A DNA stretch of 64,000 nt from Hymenobacter cheonanensis (GCF_030581075.1 NZ_JAUQSW010000009.1:186001-250000), one strand, 5' to 3'; positions 1 through 8,954 are shown, numbered from the stretch's first letter. A program made the numbers and translations. Notes: generated by a model from the letters alone, not told the origin.

Positions 1-591
1 CTGCTGATGCAGTTTTATCCGCTCAGCGGCGGCCGCATCCTGGTCGACGGCCACGACATCCAGGATTACGACCTCACCGGCCTGCGCCGCCACATTGGCA
101 TTGTGCCGCAGGAAACGCTGCTTTTCGGCGGCTCCATCCGCGAGAATATCGCCTATGGCAAGCCGGGGGCTAGCGACGCCGAAATAATTGAAGCTGCCCG
201 CCGCGCCAATGCCTGGCAGTTTATCAGCGCCTTTCCCGAGGCACTCGATACGGTAGTTGGCGACCGCGGCATCAAGCTTTCGGGCGGGCAGCGCCAGCGC
301 GTGGCCATTGCCCGCGCCATCCTCAAAAATCCGGCGGTGCTCATTCTGGATGAAGCTACGTCGTCGCTCGACAGCGAGAGTGAAAAGCTCGTGCAGGGCG
401 CCTTGGATGAATTGATGCAAAACCGCACCAGCCTCATCATCGCCCACCGCCTCAGCACCATCCGCAAGGTGGACAAGATTCTCGTTATCGACGGCGGCCG
501 CATTGTGGAGGCTGGCACGCATGAGGAATTGAGCGACCGCGAAGGTGGGCTGTATGCTAATTTACTGCGCTTACAGTTTGAGTTGGCGTAG
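1..591 (+). CDS. ABC exporter ATP-binding domain (MsbA-type), 5'-truncated by window
   Basis: The C-terminal about 196 residues of a lipid or drug ABC exporter of the fused permease-ATPase type. The reading frame is open from base 1, so the membrane domain and Walker A lie upstream of the window. Visible in order are the Q-loop (GIVPQETLLFGGSIRENIAYG region, near residues 33-52), the ABC signature LSGGQRQRVAIARA, Walker B with AVLILDEATSSLD, and the H-loop SLIIAHRLSTI. Known family role: ATP-driven export of lipid A, phospholipid or xenobiotics across the inner membrane as a homodimer. The substrate cannot be told from this part. The next gene starts 65 bp downstream and looks unrelated. Confidence 0.93.
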   Translation: MLMQFYPLSGGRILVDGHDIQDYDLTGLRRHIGIVPQETLLFGGSIRENIAYGKPGASDAEIIEAARRANAWQFISAFPEALDTVVGDRGIKLSGGQRQRVAIARAILKNPAVLILDEATSSLDSESEKLVQGALDELMQNRTSLIIAHRLSTIRKVDKILVIDGGRIVEAGTHEELSDREGGLYANLLRLQFELA

Positions 592-655
592 GCGCCGCGT
601 GTGCAGTTTTCTTATTTTTTGCATCAAGTAGCTGACATTAATTTAAGCAGCTACA

Positions 656-1282
656 ATGAGCAAGGGAATAAGAAACTGTAAAGCAGACCTGAATCGGCCT
701 GACGTGACTTCATTCGCAAGCCTATTTTTGCTTATTGGCTGTTTTTGGCTGCTTACTGCCACCCTTAAAAGGCCACCAACGGGCCTTGTTTTGCTGGAAG
801 AAACGCCTCGCGTGCTGTGCAACGCTTGTTTTAATGCACCAAATCACACCCAGATTTATGTTTGCCTGACAGCTAATGGGCGAGTCTCGTTTGCCACCTC
901 CGAACCTAGTCTGCAATTGGCTACTCTTGAGCAAATGGGCAAAAAATACGGCGTGCGCTTTTCGACTGCCGAATTGACAAATTTGAAGTCAACAGCTTTT
1001 TTAGCGGTCAGGCTAGAAAAGCTAACCGCTAAAAAAGCCTACGCTCCTAGAACGGCTTTTGCCAACTTAGAAGCTACGGATAGCCATGCACTCTCGAAAA
1101 CTCAATTACTAGACTGCGTTGAACGTGCCCAGATGCTTTCGCCCGCATTAACCAACATGCCCGCTGGTATCTACTTAGCTATTGATGCTCAAACCAAGGC
1201 TTCGCTGGTGATGCATTTGGTGAATTTATTTCAACAACGAAAAATCAACCGGCTATATCTGTTAACGCATTGTTACGCCTAA
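656..1282 (+). CDS. Hypothetical membrane-anchored protein, AT-rich orphan
   Basis: A 208-residue protein that I do not recognise. It has a basic N-terminus followed by one hydrophobic segment at about residues 20-38 (LFLLIGCFWLLTATL), so it is probably anchored in the membrane with the rest as a soluble domain. Composition is visibly more AT-rich than the genes on either side and codon use differs (many TTT, TTA, AAA). This suggests recent acquisition or weak selection. The ORF is complete with an ATG start and has no obvious partner. It could be an accessory protein. Confidence 0.6.
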   Translation: MSKGIRNCKADLNRPDVTSFASLFLLIGCFWLLTATLKRPPTGLVLLEETPRVLCNACFNAPNHTQIYVCLTANGRVSFATSEPSLQLATLEQMGKKYGVRFSTAELTNLKSTAFLAVRLEKLTAKKAYAPRTAFANLEATDSHALSKTQLLDCVERAQMLSPALTNMPAGIYLAIDAQTKASLVMHLVNLFQQRKINRLYLLTHCYA

Positions 1283-1313
1283 ACTCTTGGTAGAACGTCC
1301 ACCGCAACGGCAA

Positions 1314-2801
1314 TTAATCAACCTTTCTGCGCCCGCGCATCAGCGCCCAATACACCCCGCTAGCCACGAAAAAGCCCACGAACCACGCGTAGTTATACAC
1401 CTCCAGCAGCCAGGGCCACACGCTGGCCTTATCGAGCACGCCAATGGCGGCCAGGAAGCCGGGCACGCAGGGCAAAATGCCCAGCACCAGGGCCACCATA
1501 GCTACTGGGTTGAAGCCCCGGCTATACGTGTACTGGCCTTCGGGCTGATACAAGTCGCTCAGGGCCAGCTCTTGGTGGCGCAGCAGGTAGTAGTCGGTGA
1601 TGAGGATGCCGCCGATGGGGCCTAGCAGTGCCGAGTAGCCCACCAGCCAGGTAAAGATGAAGCCGCTGGGGTCGGCGATGAGCTTCCAGGGGAAGATGAG
1701 CAGGCCCACCACGCCGGTGAAATACCCACCCATCCGAAAGCTGATGCGCTGCGGCGCGAGGTTGGCAAAGTCGTTGGCGGGGCTCACGATGTTGGCCGCG
1801 ATGTTGGTGGCCAGGGTGCTTAGGGCCACGGCCAGCATGGCCAGCGTCACGAGCCAGCGGCCCTCGAAGCGGCCAGCCAGCACAACCGGGTCCCAGATGG
1901 TGGTGCCGTAGATGAGGAGCGTAGCCGACGTAACGGCCACGCCCACAAAGGAGAAAAGGGTCATCGGGATGGGCAGGCCCAGTGCCTGGCCCACCTGCTG
2001 CGCCCGCTGGCTGGTGGCGTAGCGCGTAAAATCGGGAATATTGAGCGAGAGCGTGGCCCAGAAGCCGACCATGCCCGTGAGCGAGGGAAAGAAGAATTTC
2101 CAGAACCCGCCCGGCGTGGTGAAGTGCGCCGGCTGCGCCAGAATAGGCCCCAGCCCGTGGCCGGCCGAGATGGCCCACAGCAGCAGCGCCAGCGCCGCCG
2201 CCGGCAGGAAAAACGCCTTGAAAACGAGCAATTTGCGAATGCTATCAACGCCCAGATACACCACGTACATATTGAGCAGCCAGAACAGAAAGAACGTGAT
2301 GGCCGGCCCGGTGGCTAGCCCCCAGCTGGCCGGAAACACGGCGGGCAGCGTGCCTAGCCCCGGCCACCAGCGCACGGCCGCCTGGTAGCAGGCCGAGCCG
2401 CCAATCCAGGTTTGAATGCCAAACCAGCCGCAGGCGATAACGGCCCGCAGCAGCGCCGGCACATTGGCCCCCAGCACTCCGAAGCTGGCCCGCGCAAACA
2501 CCGGGAACGGGATGCCGTAGCGGGCACCCGCCCGGCCATTCAATAGCATGGGAATGAGCACAATGGCATTGCCCAGGAAGATGGTCAGCAGCGCCTGCCA
2601 CCAGTTCATGCCGCCCTGGATGAGCGAGCTGGCCAGCATGTACGTGGGGATGCACAGGCTCATGCTAATCCAGAGCGCGGCGTAGTTCCAGGTGCCCCAG
2701 GTGCGGGCGGCGGGGCTGGTGGGTGCCAGGTCGTCGCTGGTGAGGCTAGCGGCGGGGGCGCGCTCTTCGGCCAGGGCGGGGTACGGAATTTCCATGCGCA
2801 A
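1314..2801 (-). CDS. NCS1-family nucleobase/hydantoin permease
   Basis: A 495-residue polytopic inner-membrane protein with about 12 hydrophobic segments. The N-terminal region GTWNYAALWISMS and the stretch with PFPVFARASFGVLGAN and CGWFGIQTWIGG are characteristic of the NCS1 (PucI/Mhp1-like) nucleobase:cation symporters. Members import uracil, cytosine, allantoin or hydantoins with Na+ or H+. No purine or pyrimidine catabolic gene lies next to it, so the substrate cannot be inferred. An ATG two codons inside (2795) is an alternative start. The gene converges on the preceding orphan. Confidence 0.9.
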   Translation of the reverse strand: MRMEIPYPALAEERAPAASLTSDDLAPTSPAARTWGTWNYAALWISMSLCIPTYMLASSLIQGGMNWWQALLTIFLGNAIVLIPMLLNGRAGARYGIPFPVFARASFGVLGANVPALLRAVIACGWFGIQTWIGGSACYQAAVRWWPGLGTLPAVFPASWGLATGPAITFFLFWLLNMYVVYLGVDSIRKLLVFKAFFLPAAALALLLWAISAGHGLGPILAQPAHFTTPGGFWKFFFPSLTGMVGFWATLSLNIPDFTRYATSQRAQQVGQALGLPIPMTLFSFVGVAVTSATLLIYGTTIWDPVVLAGRFEGRWLVTLAMLAVALSTLATNIAANIVSPANDFANLAPQRISFRMGGYFTGVVGLLIFPWKLIADPSGFIFTWLVGYSALLGPIGGILITDYYLLRHQELALSDLYQPEGQYTYSRGFNPVAMVALVLGILPCVPGFLAAIGVLDKASVWPWLLEVYNYAWFVGFFVASGVYWALMRGRRKVD

Positions 2802-2884
2802 GGGCGCCCGGCGGGGATGCTACGCGCCGGGCCACCGCCGCAAGCTACTCGCACAACGGCACTTAGGCAAGCGGCGGCACTGGG

Positions 2885-3487
2885 CTAGAGCCTTTCCTCA
2901 AAAATGTCGGCCCAGTCGATGGCCAGCTCGGGCAGGCTGCTCGACGCCATCGGCCCGGCCTCGGCGTAGGTGCCGGTCAGCTCATACTGGCCGGCGGCCG
3001 ACAGGGCGTAGGCCGTAATAATCTGCTCGCCGGGGTAGGCAATCCAGTATTCGCCCACCTCATTTTCGGCGTAGAGGTCGAACTTGGTGCGCGTGTCGAG
3101 CACCAGCGAGCTGGGCAACACGATTTCGACAATCCAGTCGGGGGCGCCCAGGCAGCCGCGCTTGTCAATCTTGCCTAGGTCGCAGATAACGCTGATATCG
3201 GGCTGCACCACGGTTTTTATCTGGGCGTCGCCATTGCCGGTACTGCGCAGCAGGCGCACGTCAAAGGGCGACGTGAACACCTGGCACTTTTGACGGCGCA
3301 AATGACTCCATATTATCCCATGCAGGTTAGAAACAAGCTGCTGATGCTCCGAAGTCGGAGCTGACATTTTGCGGAGAATCTTCCCTTTAATAAGCTCTAC
3401 GTATTCACTAAAGCGCCAGCTCAGATAGTCGGCGTAGGTATAAAGCTGGTCCTGGTCGAGCTGCGAGATGTCGGTGATGGGGGCCAT
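2885..3487 (-). CDS. Uma2 family (DUF820) endonuclease-like protein
   Basis: About 200 residues with the Uma2/DUF820 PD-(D/E)XK restriction-endonuclease-like fold. QPDISVICD supplies the first acidic residue, DWIVEIVLPSS the E-x-V block, and RTKFDLYAENEVGEYWI the Lys and following conserved tyrosines. The family is abundant in cyanobacteria and Bacteroidota and is usually multi-copy; its biological role is not settled. I chose the ATG at 3487 because the longer frame (to 3562) would overlap the 3' end of the zinc-ribbon gene. The protein then begins MAPITDISQLDQDQL. Confidence 0.88.
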   Translation of the reverse strand: MAPITDISQLDQDQLYTYADYLSWRFSEYVELIKGKILRKMSAPTSEHQQLVSNLHGIIWSHLRRQKCQVFTSPFDVRLLRSTGNGDAQIKTVVQPDISVICDLGKIDKRGCLGAPDWIVEIVLPSSLVLDTRTKFDLYAENEVGEYWIAYPGEQIITAYALSAAGQYELTGTYAEAGPMASSSLPELAIDWADIFEERL

Positions 3488-3543
3488 AAGCTGAAATATA
3501 CGCTGGTTTTCCAGAACGTATGGTGGCTTTGCAGCACCCTTGG

Positions 3544-4191
3544 CTAGTTCTTGGTGCCGCACTCGGCGCAGAACTTCTGCTCGGGCTTCAGAGTGGTGCC
3601 GCAGCCGGTGCAGTGCCGCTCCTGGGTTTGGGCGGCGGGGTTAGCGGTGCCGCAGCCAGGGCAGAATTTCTGGTCGGCCGCGAGCTTGCCCTGGCAGTTG
3701 GGGCACTGCAAAAGCGCGTCTTTGCCGTAGAAATCGAGGTTGCTGGTGTAATCGGTGGCGCGGGTTTTGAGGCGAATCTGCTCGCGTGTGGCCTGGGCCT
3801 GCAGCGAGCGCATGGATTCCTGCTCGTCGGGGGCACAGGCTTCGCAGAGGCCGGCGGCGGCGTTCCAGCACACATCGGGGCACACCCAGTGGCCGCAGTG
3901 GGTGCACTGCTTGAAGCTTTGCTTGCCTTCTTGCACCGCTTTTTCGAGGGCCTCGTCGTGGGCTTTGCCGCCCACAGCTTGCTGAATCTGGTACGTGGCG
4001 CTTTGCACCCCGCTCAGGCCGCCCAAAAAGTTGCTCGCCGCGCTCAGCAGGCTGCCCGCAATGCCCAGCGCATTGGGCTGAAACCGCGACATGTAGCCGT
4101 TGTGGCACTGGTCGCAGTGAAACTTAAACTGGAAGCCTTTATCAGTGGATAGGTCGTCGTAATTGGCGACAAACTGAATCATATTACTCAT
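3544..4191 (-). CDS. Multi-zinc-ribbon protein
   Basis: A 215-residue protein with many CxxC pairs. One is near the N-terminus (HCDQC), there is a central cluster (QCTHCGHWVCPDVC, LCEAC), and three CxxC knuckles sit in the last about 60 residues (LQCPNCQGK, KFCPGCG, HCTGCG, KFCAECG), the last two forming a double zinc-ribbon pattern. Such proteins bind zinc structurally and often act as adaptors; no enzymatic motif is visible. I chose the ATG at 4191 (MSNMIQFVANYDD); the longer frame would add an unlikely leader of about 39 residues. It lies just upstream of the Uma2 gene on the same strand, 56 bp apart. Confidence 0.8.
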   Translation of the reverse strand: MSNMIQFVANYDDLSTDKGFQFKFHCDQCHNGYMSRFQPNALGIAGSLLSAASNFLGGLSGVQSATYQIQQAVGGKAHDEALEKAVQEGKQSFKQCTHCGHWVCPDVCWNAAAGLCEACAPDEQESMRSLQAQATREQIRLKTRATDYTSNLDFYGKDALLQCPNCQGKLAADQKFCPGCGTANPAAQTQERHCTGCGTTLKPEQKFCAECGTKN

Positions 4192-4487
4192 GGCGCGGGC
4201 GTTGGGGTCGGTGGCGGCAAATGTAGGGCGCGTCCCTATTAAACAGAACAGTAGCCAGCCTATGCGTTGGCTAGCCAGTCCCTTCATCGCTGCGCTGGGC
4301 CGAGCCATTACAGCCTTCCGGGCTCTGGCCGCCGCTCGTTGCGGTCCGCGCTCAGGCTAGCCAGCTTTTCCCTGTCGCACGCTGGTCGGGCGCCCCGCTT
4401 TTACGGCCCGGTCGGGCCTGGCTGGCAGCTTTCTCGGCGGCTAGCCGTACAAGCAGCTTCATCTGTCATTCATTTAAGCTACCGGCC
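4192..4487. other. Intergenic region without gene
   Basis: About 296 bp between the divergent zinc-ribbon and beta-propeller genes. GC-rich with no convincing ORF, RNA or terminator. It must hold the promoters of both genes, but I cannot assign a confident -7 box. Confidence 0.4.
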
Positions 4488-5489
4488 ATGTTTTCTTCTT
4501 TCCTATCAGCTCATTCTAAAGCAATTGCGCTGCCGCGCGTGGTGGGCCCAGCAGCCCTAGCAGTAGGTTTGCTGGGCTTGCTGCCTGGCTGCTCCAAAGA
4601 TGACAATACCGCGGCAGCTAGCCCTACTAAAATAACGGTGCCGCAGCGGGCGCTTTCGCCGGAAGGCATTCAGTATGATGAAGCCAACAAGCGCTTCATC
4701 GTGAGTTCGCGCACCCAGGGGCGCATCGGCACCGTGCGCGACGACAGCACCTATACCCAGCTGGCCGACGACCCCCGGTTGGTTTCGACCATCGGCCTGA
4801 ACCTCGACGCCACCCGCCAGCGCCTGCTGGCCGCCGTGTCGGATGCCGGGGCCAACACCACCCGCTCTACGGCCACTACGCTGCGCAAGCTGGCCGCTCT
4901 CGCCATCTTCAACCCCAGCAGCGGCGCGCTGCTCAGCTACGTCGATTTAGGAGCGCTGCGGCCCGCGCTACCGCACTTCGCCAACGACATTGCCGTGGAT
5001 GCGCAGGGCAATGCCTATATCACGGATAGCCTGTCGCCCATCATCTACAAGGTAGATGCGGCGGGCGTGGCCACAGTTTTTCTGGAAAACGCGCAGTTCA
5101 GCGGCGGCACTGCCTTTGGCCTCAATGGTATTGTGTATCACCCCGATGGCTATTTGCTGGTGGCCAAATCCACCGATGGCACGCTATACAAAGTACCCCT
5201 AGCCAACCCTACCGGCTTTACCACCGTGACCAGTACGCAGAGCCTGACAGGCGCCGACGGCCTGCTGCTGCTCGACAACAACACGTTGCTCGTAGTAGCC
5301 GGCAGCCAAAGCACCGTTTTCCGCATGGCCAGCACCGATGCCTGGGCCACCACCCGCGCCACCGGCAGCTTCGCCACGGGGGCCGTGAGCCCCACCACCA
5401 TCACGCGCCGCAATAGCACGGAGGCGTTTGTGCTGTATCCTTACACGGCCACTTCGCCGCGGTTTGCGATTACGAAGGCGGTTTTTTAA
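4488..5489 (+). CDS. Lipoprotein with SMP-30/NHL-like beta-propeller
   Basis: A 333-residue protein. A hydrophobic N-terminal segment ends in LLGLLPGC with Cys35 as lipidation site, then a low-complexity spacer. The body shows repeated blade-like segments such as SPEGIQYDEANKRFIVSS, NDIAVDAQGNAYITDS and GLNGIVYHPDGYLLVA, typical of SMP-30/NHL six-bladed propellers. Likely an exported, lipid-anchored sugar-lactone-hydrolase-like or binding propeller; the substrate is unknown. It stands alone, divergent from the zinc-ribbon gene and convergent with the VRR-NUC-like gene. Confidence 0.8.
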   Translation: MFSSFLSAHSKAIALPRVVGPAALAVGLLGLLPGCSKDDNTAAASPTKITVPQRALSPEGIQYDEANKRFIVSSRTQGRIGTVRDDSTYTQLADDPRLVSTIGLNLDATRQRLLAAVSDAGANTTRSTATTLRKLAALAIFNPSSGALLSYVDLGALRPALPHFANDIAVDAQGNAYITDSLSPIIYKVDAAGVATVFLENAQFSGGTAFGLNGIVYHPDGYLLVAKSTDGTLYKVPLANPTGFTTVTSTQSLTGADGLLLLDNNTLLVVAGSQSTVFRMASTDAWATTRATGSFATGAVSPTTITRRNSTEAFVLYPYTATSPRFAITKAVF

Positions 5490-5527
5490 ACGGTAACCAC
5501 GCCGCATGTCTGCGGATTATTTGCGGA

Positions 5528-6088
5528 TTAAGCCAAAAAATCCCATTCTACCAGCAGAAAATTTTCAGGCTGCAAGCCCGCTGCTAGGCCGGCTTGCAGC
5601 CAGCGCGGCTGGGTAGCCTGCAACTTGTCTTTGCGATGGCGTTTGCACTCCGCAAAAATCAGCTTATCACCTTGCCAGCCAAGTACATCCCAGCAGCCGG
5701 CGAAGCTACCACCATTCGCCGCAGCCGCTTTCTGCAACACGGTCAGCATTTCTTCATCCGCGATAGCCTGATGCAGTTGGGTTTTACGCAGCTCTTTGGG
5801 TAAGCTGGGGTGCCAATCGACATAATGCTTTGGACTTTGGGTGGGTGCGCCGTAGGTTTCAATCCAGCGCGCCTCCCAGCCAGATAGCCTAAATAACTCG
5901 TATACAGCTAACTCTGCAAACATTGGCCTTCCGGCAAAATCAATTACCGGCTTACCACCAAAACTATCGGCAATAGGTTCGCCCGACCAGCGCCGCAGCT
6001 GTAATTCTACTTTTGGAACCACAACTATCTGTGTCTCACACACCAGCTGCTCACTCGCAGTTGGCCGTAGTAGACTTGGGTAAATCAT
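5528..6088 (-). CDS. VRR-NUC-like nuclease-fold protein
   Basis: A 186-residue soluble protein. The C-terminal third resembles the VRR-NUC PD-(D/E)XK core: WDVLGWQGDKLIFAECK gives D...E-x-K, followed by DKLQATQPRWLQAGL, like the DxLsxxQxxWL element of that family, and a final hydrophobic strand FLLVEW. The N-terminal part carries no motif that I recognise. A nuclease role is inferred only from this pattern. It is a single gene between convergent neighbours, slightly less GC-rich than they are. Confidence 0.6.
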   Translation of the reverse strand: MIYPSLLRPTASEQLVCETQIVVVPKVELQLRRWSGEPIADSFGGKPVIDFAGRPMFAELAVYELFRLSGWEARWIETYGAPTQSPKHYVDWHPSLPKELRKTQLHQAIADEEMLTVLQKAAAANGGSFAGCWDVLGWQGDKLIFAECKRHRKDKLQATQPRWLQAGLAAGLQPENFLLVEWDFLA

Positions 6089-6112
6089 TGTCGTTGCGTG
6101 GGCTAAGTGAAG

Positions 6113-7606
6113 CTAGATGCTTAATAACCCCTTGGCTAGCCCTCTGTCATTACCCAGGCGCGGCACTTTGTTCTGCCCGCCCAGCTTACCCACGCTTTTC
6201 ATATAGCGCTGAAACGCGCCCGCCGGCAGCGGCGTGAGTTGCAGCGGCACCAGGATATTGCCCTGGCGCAGGTCGTCGTAGTAGGTATTGCGCTGGCGCA
6301 AAGCCCCATCGAGCGCGGCGGCGAAGCTCGCGGCATCGCGCGGGCGCTGGGCAAACTCAACCAGCCACTCGTGGCGCGAGGGCTGGCCAGGGTCGTCGCT
6401 CACCAACGGGGCAACGGTAAACTCGGTGACCTCCGCTTCGGGATGCTGGCGCACGGCCTCGCGCAGGGCGGCTTCCACTTCCTCGCCGATAACGTGCTCG
6501 CCGAAGGCCGAGAGAAAGTGCTTGATGCGGCCCGTAACCACCACGCGATGCGGGTGCAAATCGACAAAGCGCACGGTGTCGCCGAGCGAGTAGGCCCACA
6601 GGCCGGCATTGGAGGTGAGCACCACGGCATATTGCTGGCCCAGCTCCACGTCGGCAATGGTAAGGCGGGGCGGGTTTTCTTCGAAAAAGCGCTCGGCGGG
6701 CACAAACTCGAAGAAGATGCCGCTGGCCAGGCGCAGCAGCAGGCCGGGGTTGCCGGGCTGGTCCTGGAAAGCCAGAAAGCCTTCGGAAGCTGGAAACAGC
6801 TCGATGCTATCGACCGGCCGGCCGATGCTTTCGAGCAGGCGGGCGCGGTAGGGCCCCATGCTCACGCCACCCGATACGAAGAGGTTGAAATTGGGAAACA
6901 CCTCCCCCACCGGCCGGCCGGTGCGGGCCACGAGGCGGTCGAAGTACATCTGCACCCAGGGCGGAATGCCGGAAATGAGCGTCATTTCTTGCCCTAGCGT
7001 TTCCCGCACAATGGCGTCGAGCTTGGTTTCCCAATCGTCGAGGCAGTTGGTGGCGTAGCTAGGCAGCTGATTTCTACGCAAATAAGCTGGCACGTGATGG
7101 TTAACGATACCCGAGAGCCGGCCGGTCGGGATGCCGCCCACGCGCTCCAGCTCGGGCGAGCCGGAAAGGAAAATCAGCTTGCCATCGAGAAAGCGGCTGC
7201 GGCCGGTGGCGGCCACGTAGTGCAGCAGCGCATCCTTGGCCCCGTTGATGTGGTTGCCGATGCTAGCCGAGGTAATCGGAATGTACTTGGCGCCGCTGGT
7301 GGTACCGCTGGTTTTGGCCAGGTACAGCGGCCGGCCGGGCCACAAAATATTGGGCTCACCGGCCTTTACGCGGTCGAAATACGGCTTGAGGGCCTCGTAG
7401 TCGCGGATGGGCACCCTAGCCGCAAAGTCGGCCGGCGTGCGCACCGCCGCCAGGTCGTGGGCGCGGCCAAAGGCCGTGCCGGCCGCCGTGCGCGCCAGCG
7501 CGCGCAGCAGGGCTAGCTGGGTGGCGGCAGGGCGTTGCTGCCACTGCCGGTAGCGGTGCACGGTATAAGCGGCCAGCGGGCGGCTCAAAGTAGCTTTTAG
7601 TCCCAT
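6113..7606 (-). CDS. GH3 auxin-responsive promoter family protein (acyl-adenylating)
   Basis: A 497-residue member of the GH3 family, the adenylate-forming enzymes that in plants conjugate amino acids to jasmonate or auxin. The ATP-binding loop TSGTTSGAKYIPIT, the FPASEGFLAFQ block, SNAGLWAYSLGDTVRF and GRIKHFLSAFGEHVIGEEVE are all present, so it looks catalytically intact. The bacterial substrate is unknown. I chose the ATG at 7606; the frame can be extended by three codons with a TTG. A TATTTTTG box (minus strand, 7613-7620) sits only 6 bp upstream of that ATG, suggesting a very short or leaderless transcript. Confidence 0.92.
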   Translation of the reverse strand: MGLKATLSRPLAAYTVHRYRQWQQRPAATQLALLRALARTAAGTAFGRAHDLAAVRTPADFAARVPIRDYEALKPYFDRVKAGEPNILWPGRPLYLAKTSGTTSGAKYIPITSASIGNHINGAKDALLHYVAATGRSRFLDGKLIFLSGSPELERVGGIPTGRLSGIVNHHVPAYLRRNQLPSYATNCLDDWETKLDAIVRETLGQEMTLISGIPPWVQMYFDRLVARTGRPVGEVFPNFNLFVSGGVSMGPYRARLLESIGRPVDSIELFPASEGFLAFQDQPGNPGLLLRLASGIFFEFVPAERFFEENPPRLTIADVELGQQYAVVLTSNAGLWAYSLGDTVRFVDLHPHRVVVTGRIKHFLSAFGEHVIGEEVEAALREAVRQHPEAEVTEFTVAPLVSDDPGQPSRHEWLVEFAQRPRDAASFAAALDGALRQRNTYYDDLRQGNILVPLQLTPLPAGAFQRYMKSVGKLGGQNKVPRLGNDRGLAKGLLSI

Positions 7607-7612
7607 CGAGGG

Positions 7613-7620
7613 CAAAAATA
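7613..7620 (-). promoter_or_regulatory. Candidate Bacteroidota -7 box for GH3 gene
   Basis: TATTTTTG on the minus strand matches the Bacteroidota -7 consensus TAnnTTTG. It lies directly before the ATG at 7606, so transcription would start at or very near the start codon. No start-site evidence exists. Confidence 0.4.
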
Positions 7621-7847
7621 GCCCGCTGACAAGTGGCTAGGCAGCCCACGTACTGGGTAGCCGGCCGGGGTGGGCAGCAGGGTGGCCCTGGCCCGCCTTG
7701 CTCCTGAAAAAAACCTGGCTGGCATTCGAAATTTTTGTTTAGCTTTACCAACCTAAAAATTAAACAAAATCTTTCAGGCCCGACGGCCGTATGCAGTTCG
7801 CTGGCTGGGTAGCCAGCGGCTATTTTCTACTTTCTTTTTCGATTAAT

Positions 7848-8279
7848 ATGATTAACCAACGCGGTAAAGCTGTTTGGAACGGCGACATGAAGGGCCACGG
7901 CACCATCTCGACCCAGAGTGGCGTAGTGGAGGCCCAGTATTCGGTGGGCTCACGCTTTGAGGGCCAGAAGGGTACCAACCCCGAGGAGCTGATTGGCGCG
8001 GCCCACGCCGGCTGCTACACCATGTTCCTGACCAATGTGCTTGGCCAGCACGGCCACACGGTAGACACCATCACCACGACTTCGACCGTGACGCTCGACC
8101 CCACGCAGAGCCCGCCCAAAATCACCAAAATCCACGTGAGCACCGAGGGTAAAGTGACCGGCGGCAACATCACGCCCGAAGATTTCCAGAAGCACGCCGA
8201 GTTTGCCAAGGCCAACTGCCCGGTGTCGCAGGTGCTGAGCGCGGTACCCGAAATGACGCTGGAAGCCAGGCTTTCGTAA
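7848..8279 (+). CDS. OsmC family peroxiredoxin
   Basis: A 143-residue OsmC/Ohr-type hydroperoxide reductase. The two redox cysteines are visible in AHAGCYTMFLTNVL and KANCPVSQVLSAVPEM, and the LIGAAHAGC block is typical of the OsmC branch. Known role: thiol-dependent reduction of organic hydroperoxides in the cytoplasm. I chose the internal ATG at 7848 because MINQRGKAVWNGDMKGHG matches the usual OsmC N-terminus; the upstream 19 codons look like leader sequence. It is divergent from GH3 and followed directly by a long hairpin repeat. Confidence 0.9.
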   Translation: MINQRGKAVWNGDMKGHGTISTQSGVVEAQYSVGSRFEGQKGTNPEELIGAAHAGCYTMFLTNVLGQHGHTVDTITTTSTVTLDPTQSPPKITKIHVSTEGKVTGGNITPEDFQKHAEFAKANCPVSQVLSAVPEMTLEARLS

Positions 8280-8280
8280 A

Positions 8281-8372
8281 TTATGCGTTATGAATTATGA
8301 GTTATGAGTTGGCTCACAGTTGCTTAAGCAGCTGCCGAGTTAATTCATAACTCATAATTTTTAACTCATAAT
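8281..8372. repeat. AT-rich inverted repeat, 'ATGAGTT' family, copy 1
   Basis: About 92 bp built from ATGAGTTATGAGTT-like arms on the left and AACTCATAACTCATAA-like arms on the right, able to form a long imperfect hairpin directly after the OsmC stop codon. A second copy lies between iscS and iscU at 51321-51415. It may also act as an OsmC terminator. Confidence 0.8.
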
Positions 8373-8380
8373 TAGCTTTG
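8373..8380 (+). promoter_or_regulatory. Candidate -7 box next to start codon
   Basis: TAGCTTTG, matching TAnnTTTG, ends 4 bp before the ATG at 8385, at the edge of the hairpin repeat. If used, the transcript would be leaderless or nearly so. Confidence 0.35.
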
Positions 8381-8384
8381 CCCC

Positions 8385-8873
8385 ATGCCCACTGGTACCA
8401 CCCGCATTCGCCTACGCCCTGCTAACTCGTCGCGCCTCTCTTTCGGGGTGCAGGTTTCGCTGGCCCTTTTTGCCATTGCCTACGCAGTTTTGATGCTGCG
8501 CAACTCGCCCGACACCCAGGATTTTTACTGGCTCAGCTACGTGTTTCTGGCCGGCTGCGTGGTGTACCTGGGCTTTATTCTGGTGCACAACGCGCCGGTT
8601 TTTGGCACCCAGAGCTACTTCGAGTTTGCGCCTGGCTACCTGGTGCATAAGGCGGGCCTGTTTCGGGCCAAGCAAGTATTTGCGGCCGAAAGCATGAGCA
8701 TGCTGGAGCTGCTGCCCCGCCAGCTACGGGTGCGCCTCAAAGACGGCGACATTCATGTGCTGAATATGCGCGAGGTGAAGGGCACCCGCCGCCGCGCCGT
8801 GCTGCGCGGCCAGCTTGAGGGCTTTGCCAAACGCTACGGGGTGGAGCTGCGCGAAGACAGCGCCGCTAGCTAA
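8385..8873 (+). CDS. Small membrane protein with PH-like C-terminal domain
   Basis: A 162-residue protein. Two hydrophobic helices (about residues 22-39 and 46-66) are followed by a beta-rich soluble part (FEFAPGYLVHKAGLF, then MSMLELLPRQLRVRLKDGD) that resembles bacterial PH/YdbT-like domains. No catalytic residues are seen. The function is unknown; the call rests on pattern only. An 11-bp hairpin (8929-8954) follows it. Confidence 0.6.
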   Translation: MPTGTTRIRLRPANSSRLSFGVQVSLALFAIAYAVLMLRNSPDTQDFYWLSYVFLAGCVVYLGFILVHNAPVFGTQSYFEFAPGYLVHKAGLFRAKQVFAAESMSMLELLPRQLRVRLKDGDIHVLNMREVKGTRRRAVLRGQLEGFAKRYGVELREDSAAS

Positions 8874-8928
8874 CCCAGCGCTAGCCCCGGCCCAACTTCG
8901 GGGGTTCCCTATCGTAGAGTAACTCCTT

Positions 8929-8954
8929 GTAAAGACGCCCGCCGGCGTCTTTAC
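8929..8954 (+). terminator. Hairpin terminator overlapping a promoter box
   Basis: A perfect 11-bp stem (GTAAAGACGCC / GGCGTCTTTAC, loop CGCC) followed by TTTTG. Its 3' edge overlaps TACTTTTG (8952-8959), a candidate -7 box for the phosphomutase at 8992, so termination and initiation signals are interleaved. Confidence 0.6.

Noticed and set aside
1522..2178. 218-codon minus-strand frame inside the NCS1 gene
   Set aside because: Overlaps the permease in another frame on the same strand; His/Arg/Pro-rich composition typical of a shifted frame.
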